From the NCBI RefSeq assembly GCF_003952165.1, contig NZ_RXFT01000004.1, positions 186,001 through 250,000 on the forward strand: a DNA stretch of 64,000 bases, given 5' to 3'. This DNA comes from Variovorax guangxiensis. GTDB lineage: Bacteria; Pseudomonadota; Gammaproteobacteria; Burkholderiales; Burkholderiaceae_C. A model generated the notes under the pieces. It was not told where the DNA came from, ran no database searches, and saw only the letters and a program-made list of their open reading frames with translations. Both the position numbers and the translations under genes were made by a program. This document shows positions 25,681-36,925 of this stretch, piece by piece (positions within the stretch are counted from its first letter, which is position 1; each line of letters starts with the position of its first letter).

Positions 25681-25994
25681 AGCCGAGCTGGCGACTTGGC
25701 TCGCACATTGCGCTCTGGGCGATTGCTTCACCTCTGGTCGAGATGCTGGCAGGGTTCATCGGGACCAAGGCGTTCTCCGCACTGGGAGCGTTTGCACCGA
25801 CCCTCACCCTTGTCCTCGAGGGCGCGATTCTCTTGGGCTGGGCGGTCTGGATCTATTGGCGTCACGTGCCTGGCGCACCAACGGCCGGCCGCCGCATCGC
25901 GTACGCCATTGCCTTCGGGTGCGTGCTGTTGGCTGCCGGTTATGCAGCTCTGTGGGCGGCCTGGATGCTGGCGACCCTGCTGTTCGGTGCGTAG
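25677..25994 (+). CDS. Small integral membrane protein, partner of preceding gene
   Basis: A 105-residue protein with three hydrophobic segments: about residues 10-28 (IALWAIASPLVEMLAGFIG), 35-55 (FAPTLTLVLEGAILLGWAVWI) and 72-98 (AIAFGCVLLAAGYAALWAAWMLATLL). The start overlaps the upstream stop by four bases, so translation is coupled. A coupled small membrane protein behind a possible papain-like hydrolase recalls effector-immunity or enzyme-anchor pairs. No family recognised. Confidence 0.65.
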   Translation: MKPSWRLGSHIALWAIASPLVEMLAGFIGTKAFSALGAFAPTLTLVLEGAILLGWAVWIYWRHVPGAPTAGRRIAYAIAFGCVLLAAGYAALWAAWMLATLLFGA

Positions 25995-26212
25995 GCGGCG
26001 CCCGGCGTGACCATCAGGTGCGCTGGAATTTGCTCGATGTAACGCGAAAGAATTGTTATTTGAACGGCTCCAGCGTTGAAGTTCTTACAACTTCGGCCCC
26101 GTTCATGCCGCTTTCAGACGGTAAAGTCCTGTCTCCCGTTTCGGACTATTGCCGAACCTTTTCCTGCCGCCTCCACCCGGTCGCTTTCCCGCCTTCTCGC
26201 GCGCTCTTCTCC

Positions 26213-27514
26213 ATGTCCAACCTCATCGTGCACGGCGGTACGCCGCTGCGTGGCCGCATCACCCCTTCCGCCAACAAGAACGCAGTGCTGCCGGTGCTCT
26301 GCGCCACGCTTCTTACCTGGGAGCCGCTGCGCCTGCATGGGGTGCCCGACATCACCGACGTGCGCAAGATCCTGGACATCTTCCGCACCCTGGGCAGCGA
26401 CGTGCGCATGGACCACGAAACGGGCACGCTGGAGCTGCATCACCGCGAGACGGCCTTCGACGCGTCGCGCCACCGGCTGCCCGAGGAGATGCGCTCGTCG
26501 ATCATGCTGGTGCCGCCGCTGCTGGCGCGCTTCGGCGTGGCGCGTCTGGAGGACAACGTCAAGGGCTGCACGCTGGGCGTGCGCGAGATCGATCCGCACG
26601 TGGAGGTGTTCCAGCGCTTTGGCGGCGAGGTGGAGCGCACCGAGGGCTCGCTGCTGGTGCGCAGCAAGGGCCGGCTGATGCCCACCGACCACTGGCTGGA
26701 CTACGCCTCGGTCACGACCACCGAGAACTTCGTGCTGTGCGCGGCGGCCACTGACGGCGCCTCGACGCTGACCAACGCGGCCTCGGAGCCGCACGTGCAG
26801 GAGTTCTGCCGCTTCATGTCGATGATCGGCGTGCGCATCGAGGGCATCGGCACCTCGCGGCTCACGGTGCACGGCGGCGGCACACTCAAGGGCGGCGAGT
26901 TCCGCTTCGACGAAGACTTCCACGAGATCACCACTTTTCTCGCGCTGGGCGCCATCACCGGCGGCGACGTGATCGTGCGCAACAGCGCGCCCGAGAACTT
27001 TCCGCTGCTGGACCGCACCTTCGCCAAGTTCGGTGTGCAGATCGAGCACAAGGAAGGCTGGTCGCGCGCCATCCGCAGCGGCCCGCTGAAGGTGCAGACG
27101 CCTTTCACGAGCAACGTGCTCACCAAGGTGGAGGCGGCGCCCTGGCCCTACTTCCCGGTGGACCTGCTGCCGATCTTCATCGCGCTGGGCGTTCGTGCCG
27201 AAGGCAACGCGATGTTCTGGAACAAGGTCTACGACGGCGCACTGGGCTGGACGGGCGAGCTCTCGAAGTTCGGCGCGCACGTGTTCTCGTCCGACCCGCA
27301 CCGGCTCATCACCTTCGGCGGCAATCCGCTGACGCCGGCGGTGGTCGAGAGCCCGTACATCATCCGCGTGGCGATAGCGCTCTTCATGGTGGCGGCCAGC
27401 ATCGAGGGCCGCTCCGAGATCCGCAACGCGGCGCCCATCCGCCGCGCGCATCCGCGCTTCGTCGAGAACCTGCGCAGCCTGGGCGTGCAGGTGGAGTGGA
27501 CGAGCGAGGAGTGA
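26213..27514 (+). CDS. Divergent MurA paralogue (enolpyruvyl transferase)
   Basis: A 433-residue EPSP-synthase-fold protein of the UDP-N-acetylglucosamine enolpyruvyl transferase family. Lys22 and Asn23 match the E. coli MurA substrate residues, the active-site Cys is Cys119 in VKGCTLGVREID, and the catalytic Asp is kept in FPVDLLPIF. The active-site loop and C-terminus (IEGRSEIRNAAPIRRAHPRF) diverge strongly from standard MurA, and the neighbours are not those of the usual betaproteobacterial murA-his region. It is probably a second enzyme, either a MurA variant or one acting on another UDP-sugar. The start ATG gives the family N-terminus; the frame is open much further upstream without meaning. 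Confidence 0.8.
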   Translation: MSNLIVHGGTPLRGRITPSANKNAVLPVLCATLLTWEPLRLHGVPDITDVRKILDIFRTLGSDVRMDHETGTLELHHRETAFDASRHRLPEEMRSSIMLVPPLLARFGVARLEDNVKGCTLGVREIDPHVEVFQRFGGEVERTEGSLLVRSKGRLMPTDHWLDYASVTTTENFVLCAAATDGASTLTNAASEPHVQEFCRFMSMIGVRIEGIGTSRLTVHGGGTLKGGEFRFDEDFHEITTFLALGAITGGDVIVRNSAPENFPLLDRTFAKFGVQIEHKEGWSRAIRSGPLKVQTPFTSNVLTKVEAAPWPYFPVDLLPIFIALGVRAEGNAMFWNKVYDGALGWTGELSKFGAHVFSSDPHRLITFGGNPLTPAVVESPYIIRVAIALFMVAASIEGRSEIRNAAPIRRAHPRFVENLRSLGVQVEWTSEE

Positions 27515-27606
27515 GCTGAAGCGGGGCGATGACCCTGCCGCCGCGGCGACCTCCGGCTTGGCCGGAGAATGGCCGGCATTCGACGAAACAGAAGGAGCGC
27601 CCTCGA

Positions 27607-28653
27607 ATGACCACGCTGCAACAACTCCTCGGAACGGAACTTCCGCTCATCCAGGCCCCGATGGCCGGCATACAGGTCAGCGCGATGGCCATCGCGGTCA
27701 GCAATGCCGGCGGCCTGGGCTCCCTGCCGGCGGCCATGCTGGGCACCGACGCCCTGCGCAGCGAGATCGCCGCGATCCGCGCTGGCACCGACAAGCCCTA
27801 CAACGTCAATTTCTTTTGCCACACGCCGCCCGTGCCCAGCGCCGAGCGCGAGGCCACCTGGCGCACAGCGCTGGCGCCTTACTACGCCGAGTACGGCATC
27901 GACGCCGCGAGCATTCCGGCCGGGCCGGGGCGCAACCCCTTCAGCGCCGAAGTGGCCGACTTGCTGGCCGAGTTCCGGCCGCCGGTGGTGAGCTTCCATT
28001 TCGGGCTGCCTCCCGAGGCGTTGCTGGCGCAGGTGCATGGCTGGGGCGCCAAGGTGTTGGCCTCGGCCACCACGGTCGAAGAGGCGCTGTGGCTCGAGGC
28101 GCATGGCGCCGACGCGGTCATCGCGCAGGGGCTGGAGGCAGGCGGGCATCGCGGCCATTTCCTCTCGCACGACCTGACGAAGCAACTCGGCACCTTCGCG
28201 CTGCTGCCGCAATTGGTCAAGGCGGTGAAGCTGCCGGTGATCGCGGCGGGCGGCATCGCCGATGCCGATGGCGTGGCGGCGGCGATGTCGCTGGGCGCGG
28301 CGGGCGTGCAGATCGGCACGGCCTACATGCTGACGCCCGAGGCGACGACCAGCGCGCTGCATCGCGCGGCGCTCAAGAGCGAGGCGGCGCGGCACACGGC
28401 GCTTACCAATCTCTTCACCGGGCGGCCGGCGCGCGGCATCGTCAATCGCGTGATGCGCGACCTGGGCCCGATCGGTTCGGCGGCTCCTGAGTTTCCGCTG
28501 GCCACCTCGGCCATCGCACCGCTGCGCGCCAAGGCCGAGGCGAAGGGCAGTGGCGACTTCTCTCCGCTGTGGTCGGGGCAGAACGCGACCGGCTGCCGCG
28601 AGATTCCGGCGGCCGAGCTCACCCGTGCGCTGGCAGAAGGATTCCGCCGATAG
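27607..28653 (+). CDS. Nitronate monooxygenase
   Basis: A 348-residue FMN-dependent TIM-barrel enzyme of the nitronate monooxygenase (2-nitropropane dioxygenase) family, which oxidises alkyl nitronates such as propionate 3-nitronate. Features: LPLIQAPMAGIQVSAMAIAVSNAGGLGSLPAAML at the N-terminus, the GLEAGGHRGHFL motif around the active-site His, and the phosphate-binding AGGIADADGVAAAMSLGAAGVQIGTAYML. The ATG at 27607 follows AAGGAG. It sits 26 bases ahead of the esterase gene and probably shares its transcript. Confidence 0.88.
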   Translation: MTTLQQLLGTELPLIQAPMAGIQVSAMAIAVSNAGGLGSLPAAMLGTDALRSEIAAIRAGTDKPYNVNFFCHTPPVPSAEREATWRTALAPYYAEYGIDAASIPAGPGRNPFSAEVADLLAEFRPPVVSFHFGLPPEALLAQVHGWGAKVLASATTVEEALWLEAHGADAVIAQGLEAGGHRGHFLSHDLTKQLGTFALLPQLVKAVKLPVIAAGGIADADGVAAAMSLGAAGVQIGTAYMLTPEATTSALHRAALKSEAARHTALTNLFTGRPARGIVNRVMRDLGPIGSAAPEFPLATSAIAPLRAKAEAKGSGDFSPLWSGQNATGCREIPAAELTRALAEGFRR

Positions 28654-28679
28654 GAACGACAAGAGAAAAGTCCAGGACC

Positions 28680-29357
28680 ATGACCCAGCTTCACCTGCCC
28701 CTGAAATTCCTCGCGCACGGCGCGCAACCCGGTGTTCGCGAGCCCTGGCTGCTGGTGCTGATGCACGGCGTCGGCAGCAACGAGCAGGACCTGTTCGGCC
28801 TCGCGCGGATGATGCCGCCGCAGTTTCACGTGCTGAGCCTGCGCGCGCCCTATGTGCTGTCGCCCGACTCCTACGCGTGGTTCGAGTTCGAGGTGCTGCC
28901 CGGCGGCGAACGCCGCATCGACGAGGAGCAGGAGCGCGAGAGCCGCTTTCTCGTCGGCGAGATGGTCGCTTCGGCCGCGCAGCAGCTGGGCGTGCCTGCC
29001 GAGCGAGTGATCGTCGGCGGCTTCAGCCAGGGCGGGATCATGGCGCTGTCGCTGCTGCTGACCAGGCCCGAGAGCGTGCGCGCCGCCATGGTGTGGCACA
29101 GCCGGCTGCTGTCGCAGGTGGTGCCGCATATCGCGCCGCCCGAGGCCTTCGAGGGCAAGGCGCTGTGGGTGAGCCACGGCAGCGCCGACAACGTGATTCC
29201 GCCGAGCGCGGCGCAGGCCACGCGCGAACTGGCGCGCACGCTGCCGCTGGCGCTGTCGGGCACGGACTTTCCGGGCGCGCACGAGATCCGTCCGGCGGAG
29301 CTGCAGGCCACGCTGGCGTGGCTGCAGTCGCTGAGCGCGCAGGCAGGCCCAGCCTGA
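28680..29357 (+). CDS. Alpha/beta hydrolase, phospholipase/carboxylesterase family
   Basis: A 225-residue cytoplasmic esterase of the carboxylesterase/lysophospholipase type. Oxyanion motif LMHGVGSNEQDLF, nucleophile Ser116 in GGFSQGG, acid Asp in HGSADNVIPP, and His in PGAHEIRP complete the triad. AGGA precedes the ATG. It probably cleaves short acyl esters. It follows the nitronate monooxygenase gene closely; no mechanistic link is evident. Confidence 0.85.
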   Translation: MTQLHLPLKFLAHGAQPGVREPWLLVLMHGVGSNEQDLFGLARMMPPQFHVLSLRAPYVLSPDSYAWFEFEVLPGGERRIDEEQERESRFLVGEMVASAAQQLGVPAERVIVGGFSQGGIMALSLLLTRPESVRAAMVWHSRLLSQVVPHIAPPEAFEGKALWVSHGSADNVIPPSAAQATRELARTLPLALSGTDFPGAHEIRPAELQATLAWLQSLSAQAGPA

Positions 29358-29481
29358 GCGACTGAACTTCAGCGCGGTCGCCGCGTCACAGGGCGTTACG
29401 ACGAGGCGGGCCGGCCATGACCCGATCTGGTGCACCATAGCCGCTCGCCTTCCTGACATTCCAGCACAAGGAACCGCCCCT

Positions 29482-30390
29482 ATGTCCGACAGCGACACCC
29501 GCGACACCCCCGAGTTCAGGCCCCGCCGCGAAACGCCCATAGGAACCATCGTCGTCGGCGTGCTCGTGCTGCTCGCGGCCGCGTTCTTCGGCTGGCGCTG
29601 GTACCAGCAACAGCAGCAGGCCCCCGAGGCCACGCCGGTGGCCACGGCCCCGAACGACGGGGCGCCGCCCGCGCCGGCACCCGCGCCCGCACCTCAATCC
29701 CAGGAACCGCGAAACCCGATGGACGGGATCGCGGTGCCCGACGCGGGCCTGACCACTGCCACCGACACTGATACACGCGTGATGAAGGCGCTCGTCGACC
29801 TGTTCGGCAGCAAGAACGTGGCCGACTTCCTGCAGTTCGACGGCATCGTGCGGCGCTTCGTGGCAACGGTGGACAACCTCGCGCGCGAGCAGGCGCCCGC
29901 GAGCGCGTGGCCGGTGCAGCAGACCAAACAGCGCTTCATCACCTCGGGGCAGGGCGACAAGCAGGTCATCGCCGCCAACAACGCGGCGCGCTACAACCCC
30001 ATCGTGCTGTTCGCCGAGTCGGTCGATGCGGCGAAGGCGGCCAAGGCCTATGCGCGGCTCTATCCGCTCTTCCAGAAGGCCTATGAAGAGCTGGGCTATC
30101 CGGGGCGCTACTTCAACGACAGGCTCGTCGCCGTGATCGACCACCTGCTGCAGGCGCCCGAGCCCGCCGGTCCGGTGCAGGTGCGGCTGGTCGAGGTGAA
30201 GGGCGACGTTCCCTCGCAGCGCCCGTGGGTGCGTTACGAGTACGCCGATCCGCAGCTGGAGGCCATGTCTTCGGGCCAGAAGATCATGGTGCGCATGGGC
30301 CTGGAGAACGAGCGCAAGGTGAAGGCCGCCATGCGCGCCTTCCGCGAGCAGGTGGCCACGGGCGACGTGGCCAGGAAGAAGCAGCCCTGA
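29482..30390 (+). CDS. DUF3014 domain membrane-anchored protein
   Basis: A 302-residue protein with a short cytoplasmic N-terminus, one membrane helix (TIVVGVLVLLAAAFFGWRW, about residues 22-40), a Pro/Ala-rich periplasmic linker and the DUF3014 domain. Typical parts are VMKALVDLFGSKNVADFL, FVATVDNLAREQAP and YNPIVLFAESVDAAKAAKAYARLYPLFQKAYEELGYP. Function unknown; the topology suggests a periplasmic envelope role. The C-terminal tail is basic (ARKKQP). Confidence 0.85.
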   Translation: MSDSDTRDTPEFRPRRETPIGTIVVGVLVLLAAAFFGWRWYQQQQQAPEATPVATAPNDGAPPAPAPAPAPQSQEPRNPMDGIAVPDAGLTTATDTDTRVMKALVDLFGSKNVADFLQFDGIVRRFVATVDNLAREQAPASAWPVQQTKQRFITSGQGDKQVIAANNAARYNPIVLFAESVDAAKAAKAYARLYPLFQKAYEELGYPGRYFNDRLVAVIDHLLQAPEPAGPVQVRLVEVKGDVPSQRPWVRYEYADPQLEAMSSGQKIMVRMGLENERKVKAAMRAFREQVATGDVARKKQP

Positions 30391-30497
30391 CGCAGCGGGC
30401 GTTCTTCCGGCGCTCCGTGTAGGCGCACACCGATTGCATGCCCTGCGGTTGTCGCGGAGGCTTGGTTGCCGAAACCCAAGCTCCGGAGGACAACCGT

Positions 30498-30752
30498 ATG
30501 AACCAGATGAGCGTCGACCTCTACCAGAGTGCCACCGATTCGGAGAAATTCCTCGCGCTTCCCGCGGGCACAGACCCCGCCGAACTCATGGGTCCGATGA
30601 CCTTCGACCGGGACTACGCGCAGATCAAACGTTACCGCGAGGCATTCATGTTCGATCCGTCGGAGGCCTATGCGGGCGTCAATGCCGCGAAGATCGCGGC
30701 CGACATCCTCACGGTGAAGTGGGCGACCTACCGCCGCGATCCTTCGTCATAG
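30498..30752 (+). CDS. Small hypothetical protein (84 aa)
   Basis: An 84-residue protein starting at the ATG 30498, after a strong GGAGGA site. It is soluble, with a C-terminal helix (AGVNAAKIAADILTVKWATYRRD) and several aromatic residues. It lies alone between the DUF3014 gene and the converging end of gcvP. The good ribosome site and codon use support it as real. No family recognised. Confidence 0.6.
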   Translation: MNQMSVDLYQSATDSEKFLALPAGTDPAELMGPMTFDRDYAQIKRYREAFMFDPSEAYAGVNAAKIAADILTVKWATYRRDPSS

Positions 30753-30786
30753 AAGGACGCGGCTTCCTTTCCTTCGGTCACTTCGC

Positions 30787-33702
<2,916 letters not shown>

Positions 33703-33747
33703 GGCAGTGCTGTTGATAAGAGCTTGGGGCGGAGGAGCGGGGTCAGA

Positions 33748-33850
33748 ACGCAGAAGTCGCGAAGGTTTCGCAGAGGTCGCAGAAGGAAAACCAAAAGATG
33801 ATTCGGTTTCTTCCGCGACTTCTGCGTAGTTTTTGTATTCCTTCTGCGTT
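33748..33850. repeat. Inverted/tandem CGCAGAAG-type extragenic repeat in gcvH-gcvP gap
   Basis: A perfect 14-bp inverted repeat, ACGCAGAAGTCGCG at 33748-33761 and CGCGACTTCTGCGT at 33814-33827, encloses a degenerate further copy (CGCAGAGGTCGCAGAAGG). A fourth copy in the opposite direction (CCTTCTGCGTTCGG) ends near 33853. It can fold into a long hairpin between gcvH and gcvP on the transcript and could protect or attenuate it. Confidence 0.6.
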
Positions 33851-33870
33851 CGGCTTTCCGATTTCGAGGA

Positions 33871-34242
33871 TCAGGACTCGGCAGCGAACTTGTCGTACGA
33901 GGCCGCGTCCAGCAGCGCGTCGAGCTGCGAGGGGTCGCTCAGCTTGACCTTGAAGAACCAGCCGGCGGCCAGCGGGTCGCTGTTGGCGAGCGACGGGTCG
34001 GCGCGCAGCTCTTCGTTCACTGCGGTGATTTCGCCCGACACGGGCATGAACACGTCGGCGGCGGCTTTCACCGATTCGACGACGCCGGCGACATCGCCCT
34101 GCGCGAAGGTCTTGCCGACTTCGGGCAGGTCGACGAACACCACGTCGCCCAGCGCGTCCTGCGCGTGCACGGTGATGCCGACGGTGGCCGCGTCGCCTTC
34201 GGCCGACACCCATTCGTGGTCCTTGGTGTACTTGATGCTCAT
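33871..34242 (-). CDS. gcvH: Glycine cleavage system H protein
   Basis: A 123-residue lipoyl carrier of the glycine cleavage complex. The lipoylated Lys59 sits in [11 protein letters not shown], and [32 protein letters not shown] matches the family throughout. It shuttles the aminomethyl group from GcvP to GcvT and electrons to the dihydrolipoamide dehydrogenase. Second gene of the operon, 73 bases after gcvT. Confidence 0.97.
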   Translation of the reverse strand: MSIKYTKDHEWVSAEGDAATVGITVHAQDALGDVVFVDLPEVGKTFAQGDVAGVVESVKAAADVFMPVSGEITAVNEELRADPSLANSDPLAAGWFFKVKLSDPSQLDALLDAASYDKFAAES

Positions 34243-34315
34243 GGTGGAAAAACTCCTCGTGGAAAAAATGGATCGGGGTGCAGAGCCTAGCCGGGTCCGC
34301 GGCGTTCAGTCGCGC

Positions 34316-35488
34316 TCATCCCCGGTAATAGCGCGTCGGCACGAAAGGCATGGTCGACACCTCCATCGGCACCGGCTTGCCGCGCACGATGGCCTGCACG
34401 CGCGTGCCGGGCTCGGCGAACGCGGTGGCCACGTAGCCCATGGCGATGCAGCGGTCGGCCGTGGGGCCTAGCAGGCCGCTGGTGACAGTGCCGATGTCCT
34501 GGCCCTCGAAAGACTGCAGTACCGTGCCGTCGCGCACCGGAATGCGCTCCAGCGCCACGAGGCCCACGCGTTTGCGCTTCAGCGTGTCGTGGTCGGTGTG
34601 TCCGGCCGCGCCGGCGGTGGAGGCGGCCAACTGCGCGAGCACCTTCGCGGCACCCGGAAAGCCGCCTTCGCGCGCGCCGCCCGCGCGGCGCACCTTCTGC
34701 ATCGCCCAGTTGAGCGAGGCCTCGACGGGCGTGGTGGTGGTGTCGATGTCGTTGCCGTAGAGGCAAAGGCCCGCTTCGAGCCGCAGCGAATTGCGCGCGC
34801 CCAGGCCGATGGGCTTGACCTCGGGCTGGGCCAGCAGCAGGCGGGCGAGGCGTTCGGCGTCGGCGGCGGCCACCGAGATCTCGAAGCCGTCTTCGCCGGT
34901 GTAGCCGCTGCGGGTGACGAAGGCCGCAATGCCGTCGATCTGCACCGCGCCGCCCGTCATGAACACGAAGCGCTCGATGCCGGGCGACAGCCGCGCCAGC
35001 GTGGCCGCGGCCTGCGGGCCCTGCAGCGCGAGCAGCGCGTTCTCGGGCAGGGGGCGCACCTCGCAGCGCGAGCCGATCTTCTGCTGGATGTGAGCGATGT
35101 CGGCCACCTTGCAGGCGCCGTTGACGATCACGAAGATCGAGCCGTTGCCCTCGTTGAAGAACATCAGGTCGTCGAGGATGCCGCCCTCGTCGTCCAGCAG
35201 CAGGCCGTAGCGCTGCTTGCCGGCGGGCAGGTCGATCACGTCGACGGGCATCAGGGTCTCGAAGGCGGCCGCGGCGTCGGGGCCGACCAGGCGCAGCTGG
35301 CCCATGTGGGAAATGTCGAAGAGGCCGGCCGCGTCGCGCGTGTGCTTGTGCTCGGCCATCAGGCCCGCCGGGTACTGGACCGGCATCGAATAGCCGGCGA
35401 AGGGCACCATGCGGGCGCCCAGCTCCAGGTGGAGGTCGTACAGCGGCGTCTTGAGAAGTTCGGTAGCGGGGGCGGAAGAAGCGGCCAC
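34316..35488 (-). CDS. gcvT: Glycine cleavage system T protein (aminomethyltransferase)
   Basis: A 390-residue folate-dependent aminomethyltransferase. Family text: LYDLHLELGARMVPFAGYSMPVQYPAGLMAEHKHTR, GLFDISHMGQLRLVG, the folate-site Asp in TRSGYTGEDGFEI, and GARNSLRLEAGLCLYG. I start it at GTG 35488 with GGAG six bases upstream; a TTG at 35500 overlaps that site and is less likely. It is the first gene after the tandem glycine riboswitch, so its expression should rise with glycine. Confidence 0.96.
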   Translation of the reverse strand: MAASSAPATELLKTPLYDLHLELGARMVPFAGYSMPVQYPAGLMAEHKHTRDAAGLFDISHMGQLRLVGPDAAAAFETLMPVDVIDLPAGKQRYGLLLDDEGGILDDLMFFNEGNGSIFVIVNGACKVADIAHIQQKIGSRCEVRPLPENALLALQGPQAAATLARLSPGIERFVFMTGGAVQIDGIAAFVTRSGYTGEDGFEISVAAADAERLARLLLAQPEVKPIGLGARNSLRLEAGLCLYGNDIDTTTTPVEASLNWAMQKVRRAGGAREGGFPGAAKVLAQLAASTAGAAGHTDHDTLKRKRVGLVALERIPVRDGTVLQSFEGQDIGTVTSGLLGPTADRCIAMGYVATAFAEPGTRVQAIVRGKPVPMEVSTMPFVPTRYYRG

Positions 35489-35540
35489 GGGGCACTCCAA
35501 AGGGGCAGTCGAAATCCATGACGCAAGCCATGGGCCACCC

Positions 35541-35750
35541 CTGCTGTCCGCTTTACCTGAGAGATTCGCCCCACGATCGGGGTTTGCTCCTTCGGTGGGC
35601 CGCTGCTCCTGTTTTGGATGCGGCGGCCTCTCTCCAGCAAGGAAACGCCGGTTTTCACCGGCGCCTCGTCAGTCCTTTTGCCTGAGCGTTCGGGGGAAAT
35701 TTGCCCCCTGCGCCTTCGGCGGCCCCGGCTTGCGGGGCTCTCTCCTGACC
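35541..35750 (-). promoter_or_regulatory. Tandem glycine riboswitch upstream of gcvT
   Basis: Read on the minus strand, two glycine aptamers lie in series. The first is about 35750-35655, from GGTCAGGAGAGAG through the GCCGAAGG element to GCTCAGGCAAAAGGAC. The second is about 35643-35541, from CTTGCTGGAGAGAGG through CACCGAAGGAGCAA to ATCTCTCAGGTAAAGCGGAC. Both carry the conserved GGAGAGAG, CCGAAGG and CTCAGG-AAA elements. In this class the tandem switch turns gcv genes on when glycine is high. The promoter should lie in 35751-35803. Confidence 0.95.
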
Positions 35751-35803
35751 CCGGCGAGTGTAGTTGATCGAGCGGCCCGGCCGGCGGATATGCCTTGCCG
35801 CGC

Positions 35804-36214
35804 TCAACGCGCCGACAGATACCAGGCCCCGAGCCCGGCCGCGATCCAGACGGCCACGACCAGCGCGGCGCCCCAGCGGCTGGTCGGTTTGGAGCCGGCA
35901 CTCTGCATCCAGGCATCGGCCTGCTCGCGGCACTCGGCGAGCACGGGCGCCGGAACCATCCGGACCGCGAGCCAGATCAGCCCCGGCAGCAGCAGCACGT
36001 CGTCGACGTAGCCCAGCACCGGAATGAAGTCGGGGATCAGGTCGATCGGGCTGAGCGCATAGGCCACCACGAAAACGCCCAGCGCCTTCGCATACCAGGG
36101 CGTGGAGGCGTGCCGGCAGGCGAACCAGAGCGTGACGCCGTCGCGCTTGAGGCGCCTGGCCCAGTTTCGAAGGCGCGCGGACAACGAGGTGGAGGCGGGA
36201 GGCGGGGAATTCAC
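35804..36214 (-). CDS. DUF1232 (YkvA-like) membrane protein
   Basis: A 136-residue protein with the DUF1232 core WYAKALGVFVVAYALSPIDLIPDFIPVLGYVDDVLLLPGLIWLAV (residues about 41-85), in which SPIDLIPDFIPVLGYVDD is diagnostic, plus a C-terminal membrane helix (WGAALVVAVWIAAGLGAWYL). Function unknown; the family is a small membrane protein group. It lies just upstream of the gcv promoter on the same strand. Confidence 0.88.
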   Translation of the reverse strand: MNSPPPASTSLSARLRNWARRLKRDGVTLWFACRHASTPWYAKALGVFVVAYALSPIDLIPDFIPVLGYVDDVLLLPGLIWLAVRMVPAPVLAECREQADAWMQSAGSKPTSRWGAALVVAVWIAAGLGAWYLSAR

Positions 36215-36263
36215 CCGGCGATGGTGTCACAGGCCGTGGCGGCCATCGCCCCGATCGAAGTTC

Positions 36264-36812
36264 TCAGTGAATCACTTCGGCCGGCGGCAGCAGCCGGTCG
36301 ATGCGCTCGCGCAGCGACTCGGCGCGCTCCGCGCCCGCGGTCTTCTCGATCTCGGTGAGCATCAGCGCGGCGATGGTCAGCATGGCGTTGCGGTCGCGTG
36401 CCTCGCGCAGGGCGTCGCGCATCTGCAGCGCGAACTTCGGGTCGCGGCGCACGAACATGCGCTCGCAGATGTCGAACAGGAACATGCGCGTGGTCGCCAG
36501 CGAACGCTTGCCGTCGAAGGTGTCGGCGGAGGTGGCGACCTGGATCGGCTCGACGGCGGGAATGGGCGAGGGCGCGGGCTGTGCGGGGGGCTCGGCTTCC
36601 GCCGCCGCGGCCTTCGTGCCCTGCAGGTAGCCCTTGTCGATCAGCGCCTGGATGGTCCGCTCGGCTTCATCGCGGTTGGGGAAGAGGGGACTGAAGTCGG
36701 TCAGGGAGCGCCGGCCGTCGGCCATCAGCAGCAGGGCGCGTTCGCGCTGGGTGAGCGTGCGCTGTCCGCCCTGGAGTTCGTTGCGCGCCTTGTCGGTCTT
36801 GGTGGGAAACAT
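36264..36812 (-). CDS. Hypothetical soluble protein (182 aa)
   Basis: A 182-residue cytoplasmic protein. The N-terminal 60 residues (LTQRERALLLMADGRRSLTDFSPLFPNRDEAERTIQALIDKGYL) look like a winged-helix domain of the kind that begins many Comamonadaceae proteins. A Pro/Ala/Glu-rich linker follows, then a helical C-terminal domain (FLFDICERMFVRRDPKFALQMRDALREARDRNAML). It resembles in outline the small PATAN/regulatory proteins, but no family is certain. The ATG 36812 starts it; the much longer open frame upstream is antisense to other genes. Confidence 0.65.
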   Translation of the reverse strand: MFPTKTDKARNELQGGQRTLTQRERALLLMADGRRSLTDFSPLFPNRDEAERTIQALIDKGYLQGTKAAAAEAEPPAQPAPSPIPAVEPIQVATSADTFDGKRSLATTRMFLFDICERMFVRRDPKFALQMRDALREARDRNAMLTIAALMLTEIEKTAGAERAESLRERIDRLLPPAEVIH

Positions 36813-36925
36813 GGCAGCCACAGCTTTGGGGAAACGAAGGCTGCAGCATGGTTGCAAGTGGTGACACCTTCGTGAACCGTTTGGCTTACAGGGGCATTGC
36901 GTCCCGCCTCGTCCGGGCGCCTGCA

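Noticed and set aside
22182-25994. Prophage remnant
   Set aside because: The C4-like RNA is phage-style, but there are no integrase, structural, lysis or replication genes and no attachment repeats.
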